A DNA stretch of 24,872 nt from an uncultured Verrucomicrobia subdivision 3 bacterium (GTDB lineage Bacteria > Verrucomicrobiota > Verrucomicrobiae > Limisphaerales > UBA11358): contig CAIXPZ010000084.1 of the NCBI GenBank assembly GCA_903921455.1, positions 1-24,872 of the forward strand, written 5' to 3'. A program made the translations under genes and the position numbers. Under the pieces are notes generated by a model that saw nothing but the letters and a program-made list of their open reading frames with translations, ran no database searches and was not told the DNA's origin. Positions within the stretch are counted from its first letter, which is position 1. Each line of letters begins with the position of its first letter. Positions 22,593 to 24,872 of the stretch are shown piece after piece.

Positions 22593-24383
22593 TCAGTCTT
22601 CGATGGCTTCGGGTTGTTGCTGGCCGCTCTGGATGGCCACGACCATTTCGCGGAGCTTTTCCAAAACTTCCGTCGGCAGAATGGGGTTGGACCCGCTCTT
22701 GGCGAATGCTTTGACGTGCGCCGGCAAATCCACATTCATCCGCACGATGCGATAGAGCTGCGCCTGATAGGATTGTTCGATGAACAAGCCGCGTTGCACG
22801 GATGCGAAGAAGTCCTGATAAACCGTTTCGGCCACCGGATACAGCAGCGTGGGCACGAGCAGTTTCACCTGCAACCCTTCCGCCTGCGCCAGCCGCAAGG
22901 CTTCGCGGGCCACGCCGGCCACGCTGCCCCAGCTCACCATGCCGATGGGGGCTTCCGGGTCGCCTTCTACCGTGAACAGATCGCGGCGGTTTTTCAGCGG
23001 ATTGAATTTGTTGAACCGCTTCTCATTCATGCGCGCGTGGATCTCGCCGCTGGCCGTGGGGCGGCCCGATTCACTGTGCTCGATGCCCGCCGCGAGATAG
23101 TTGCCGCCCGGCATGCCGGGATGGCTGATCGGGCTGATGCCGGATTCGGTGAGTTTGAAGCGCGCGTAATTCGTCAGCTCGGCCCCGCTGGGTTGCCGGC
23201 GCTCGATGATCTGAAATTTCGTCGTGTCGATGGGATCGAACGTCTCCTTGCGTTGCGCAATCTCCTGATCCGACAGCACGATCACCGGGGTTTGGTAATA
23301 TTCCGCCAGATTGAAGGCTTCCACCGTGACGCCAAAAATGTCGGCGACGCTTGTGGGTGCCAGCACCGGCCGCAGGCAATCGCCGTGCGCGGAAAAGGCT
23401 GCTTGGAACAAATCCGATTGCTCGGCTTTGGTTGGCATGCCCGTGGACGGGCCGCCGCGCATGACGTTGACGCACACCAGCGGTAATTCGGCCAGACTGG
23501 CGAGGCCGAGGATTTCCGTCTTCAGCGACATGCCGGGACCGGAGGTGGCGGTCATCGCCTTTTTGCCGGCGAACGATGCGCCGACCACGGCACCGATGCC
23601 CGCGATTTCATCCTCCGCCTGCAAAACCGTTCCGCCATACTTCCAGATTTCGCGTTCGAGAAATTGCATGATCTCCGTCGAGGGCGTGATGGGATAGCCG
23701 CCGAAAAAGGTGCAGCCGGCAAAGATGGCCGCCGCTGCGCACATGTCGTTGCCATCCGTCAGGAGTTTGGTGGTGCGGCCGGCCGGCGGGGTGGACAGCT
23801 TGCGGTCTTCCTTGAGCGGGTTGGCTTCTGCGAAATCGAGTCCGGCCTGGAATGCCCGCACGTTGCCTTCCACCACGGTGGTGCCTTTCTTGGCAAACTT
23901 CTTGCGGATCCCGGCGAGCATGCTTTCGCGGCCGATGCCGAACCAGCCGGCCAGTAGCCCGGCAATCACGATGTTCTTGGCTTTGTCGGTCCCGGCATGG
24001 GTCGCGGCCATCTCGGTGATCGGCACGCTGAAGACAATCGCCGGTTTCACGCCTTGCAGCGGCAGCTTGTCGGGCGCGACGCCGGTGTTGCTCTCGTAAA
24101 TCACGATGGTCGCGGCTTCGACGGGCAGTTCCGCGCCAAATCGTTTGAAATCATCCCAGTTGAGCGCCACCGCCACGTCGAGCGGGCCGTTGGGATTGAG
24201 CACGGGTTGGGTCGCCAGTCGCAGCCGGCACGAGGCCTCGCCGCCGCGGATCTGCGAGCCGAAGCTCTTGGTCATGACGCAGTGATAACCTTCCAGCGCG
24301 GCCGCCGTGAGCAGCGATTCACCCGCCGAAATCACGCCGTCGCCGCCGGAACCGGCAATGCCTATAATCAAATCTTCACTCAT
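22593..24383 (-). CDS. korA: 2-oxoacid:ferredoxin oxidoreductase, fused gamma-alpha subunit
   Basis: 596 aa from ATG 24381-24383; the N-terminus MSEDLIIGIAGSGGDGV is the normal gamma-domain start, upstream start codons adding a non-conserved leader. The gamma domain (1-190) has GSGGDGVISAGE and KSFGSQIRGGEASCRLRL. The alpha part has FGGYPITPSTEIMQFLE, LQAEDEIAGIGAVVGASFAG, TSGPGMSLKTEILGLA, and GGPSTGMPTKAEQSDLFQA, then a C-terminal transketolase-like domain with VSWGSVAGVAREAL. Such gamma-alpha fusions pair with KorB in aerobes and anaerobes. Here an oxidase and a ferredoxin-linked TCA-type enzyme coexist; the ferredoxin is not encoded in this window. Confidence 0.92.
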   Translation of the reverse strand: MSEDLIIGIAGSGGDGVISAGESLLTAAALEGYHCVMTKSFGSQIRGGEASCRLRLATQPVLNPNGPLDVAVALNWDDFKRFGAELPVEAATIVIYESNTGVAPDKLPLQGVKPAIVFSVPITEMAATHAGTDKAKNIVIAGLLAGWFGIGRESMLAGIRKKFAKKGTTVVEGNVRAFQAGLDFAEANPLKEDRKLSTPPAGRTTKLLTDGNDMCAAAAIFAGCTFFGGYPITPSTEIMQFLEREIWKYGGTVLQAEDEIAGIGAVVGASFAGKKAMTATSGPGMSLKTEILGLASLAELPLVCVNVMRGGPSTGMPTKAEQSDLFQAAFSAHGDCLRPVLAPTSVADIFGVTVEAFNLAEYYQTPVIVLSDQEIAQRKETFDPIDTTKFQIIERRQPSGAELTNYARFKLTESGISPISHPGMPGGNYLAAGIEHSESGRPTASGEIHARMNEKRFNKFNPLKNRRDLFTVEGDPEAPIGMVSWGSVAGVAREALRLAQAEGLQVKLLVPTLLYPVAETVYQDFFASVQRGLFIEQSYQAQLYRIVRMNVDLPAHVKAFAKSGSNPILPTEVLEKLREMVVAIQSGQQQPEAIED

Positions 24384-24798
24384 GCATAACCAATACACCA
24401 TATTTCCGGCGCGTCGGCTCACCTTCAATTGCCAAATCCCTGCTCTTTTTTATCCAATGGCAGTTGCCTGCCGGTGTTGAAATATCCTGCGTGCCGCCGT
24501 TGCTGGTTTGCGATAACGGAATGCCCGACTGCTAACGTTGGAGTGTTGCTCATCTAGGTTGAAATCCACCCTGCTGGATTGGATGCGCGTGATTTAGCCG
24601 GTCGAAGCCATGGCCTGCGGCCACGTCTCGGGAGCTATGCTAGTCACAACGGCGCGGTATGCATCCAGAAGCGATGATGGGATCACGGGTTTCCACTGTT
24701 CTGATCCGCGGCGCGCCCGTCTCCAATTCTTGCGCGCTTGTATACTTAACAAACGCACGGACAGCGGATGTCCTAGGGTGTCGGCTAGATTTGTCGGC
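24384..24798. other. Intergenic region with no recognised gene
   Basis: I see no convincing coding sequence, RNA gene or insertion sequence here. On the minus strand a frame stays open from 24594 to the window edge, but its codons (CTA, ATA, AGA) and composition do not resemble the neighbours and no motif is visible. A TATACT hexamer at about 24741-24746 has no good -35. The korA promoter must lie near the left end of this region. Confidence 0.5.
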
Positions 24799-24872
24799 AT
24801 GAATACCTCACAAATGAAGGCGGACGGGGCGGTTTTGACGGACCTAGCGCAGGCGTATGGCGATGAAGCCAA
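24799..24872 (+). CDS. Possible 5' end of a CDS running off the window
   Basis: ATG at 24799 opens a frame (MNTSQMKADGAVLTDLAQAY...) that continues without stop to the edge; third positions are mostly G or C, as in the genes of this window. Only about 24 codons are seen, so neither reality nor function can be judged. The overlapping minus-strand frame is an alternative. Confidence 0.3.
   Translation, partial: MNTSQMKADGAVLTDLAQAYGDEA

Noticed and set aside
24743..24756. Possible attC left core ACTTAAC followed by AAACGC
   Set aside because: It matches RYYYAAC, but no GTTRRRY partner with complementary arms follows before the window ends.
24594..24872. Minus-strand open frame at the right edge
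   Set aside because: No motif, no good start, codon use unlike the neighbours; not supportable as a gene.

Overview
The window looks like a chromosomal segment of an aerobic, GC-rich, Gram-negative bacterium, most likely a verrucomicrobium or close PVC relative. This placement is inferred from gene content and style (bifunctional RibBA, a secreted sulfatase and a secreted sugar isomerase, an aa3-type oxidase operon with lineage-specific small membrane proteins, weak or absent Shine-Dalgarno sequences). No rRNA, tRNA or other taxonomic marker is present.

Layout. 1-613 is an AT-richer island with two strong hairpins, an attC-like site and a small lipoprotein gene, read as an integron-type gene cassette. 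614-984 carries the 3' remnant of a transposase. 985-4902 holds an orphan soluble histidine kinase (-), then ribBA, an FHA-receiver-PATAN regulator and ribH (+). A sulfatase (-) ends tail to tail with ribH. Its divergent neighbour is a secreted cupredoxin, and a perfect CRP-type palindrome lies between the two. 7330-15689 is the respiratory block: heme A synthase, heme O synthase, then a tight operon ctaD - ctaE - COX4-like - two small membrane proteins - ctaC - SCO - DUF420 - EgtD-like methyltransferase. A divergent DHPS-like gene (-) abuts its end. Next come a thioredoxin lipoprotein (+) and a DUF192 lipoprotein (-), then feoA-feoB-VF530 (+) behind a Fur-box-like site. The last part is on the minus strand: a secreted sugar isomerase/epimerase-like protein and korA-korB, the 2-oxoacid:ferredoxin oxidoreductase. 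The right edge holds only an uncertain CDS start.

How the genes fit together. CtaB and CtaA make hemes O and A, SCO and DUF420 probably serve copper insertion and assembly, and CtaD/E/C plus the small subunits form the oxidase. The upstream cupredoxin is a candidate electron donor or copper-handling protein. FeoAB supplies Fe(II) for heme and Fe-S enzymes, including KorAB. RibBA and RibH are two riboflavin steps; ribD and ribE must lie elsewhere.

Most interesting points: the oxidase subunit I has Ile where the K-channel Lys is expected; subunit III carries a soluble insertion; the operon ends in an EgtD-type methyltransferase whose amino-acid pocket looks altered; the DHPS-like protein lacks the conserved Lys loop; there is a cassette-like island at the left edge; and several palindromes sit at promoters. 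I do not see a clear defence system, CRISPR array or biosynthetic cluster here.
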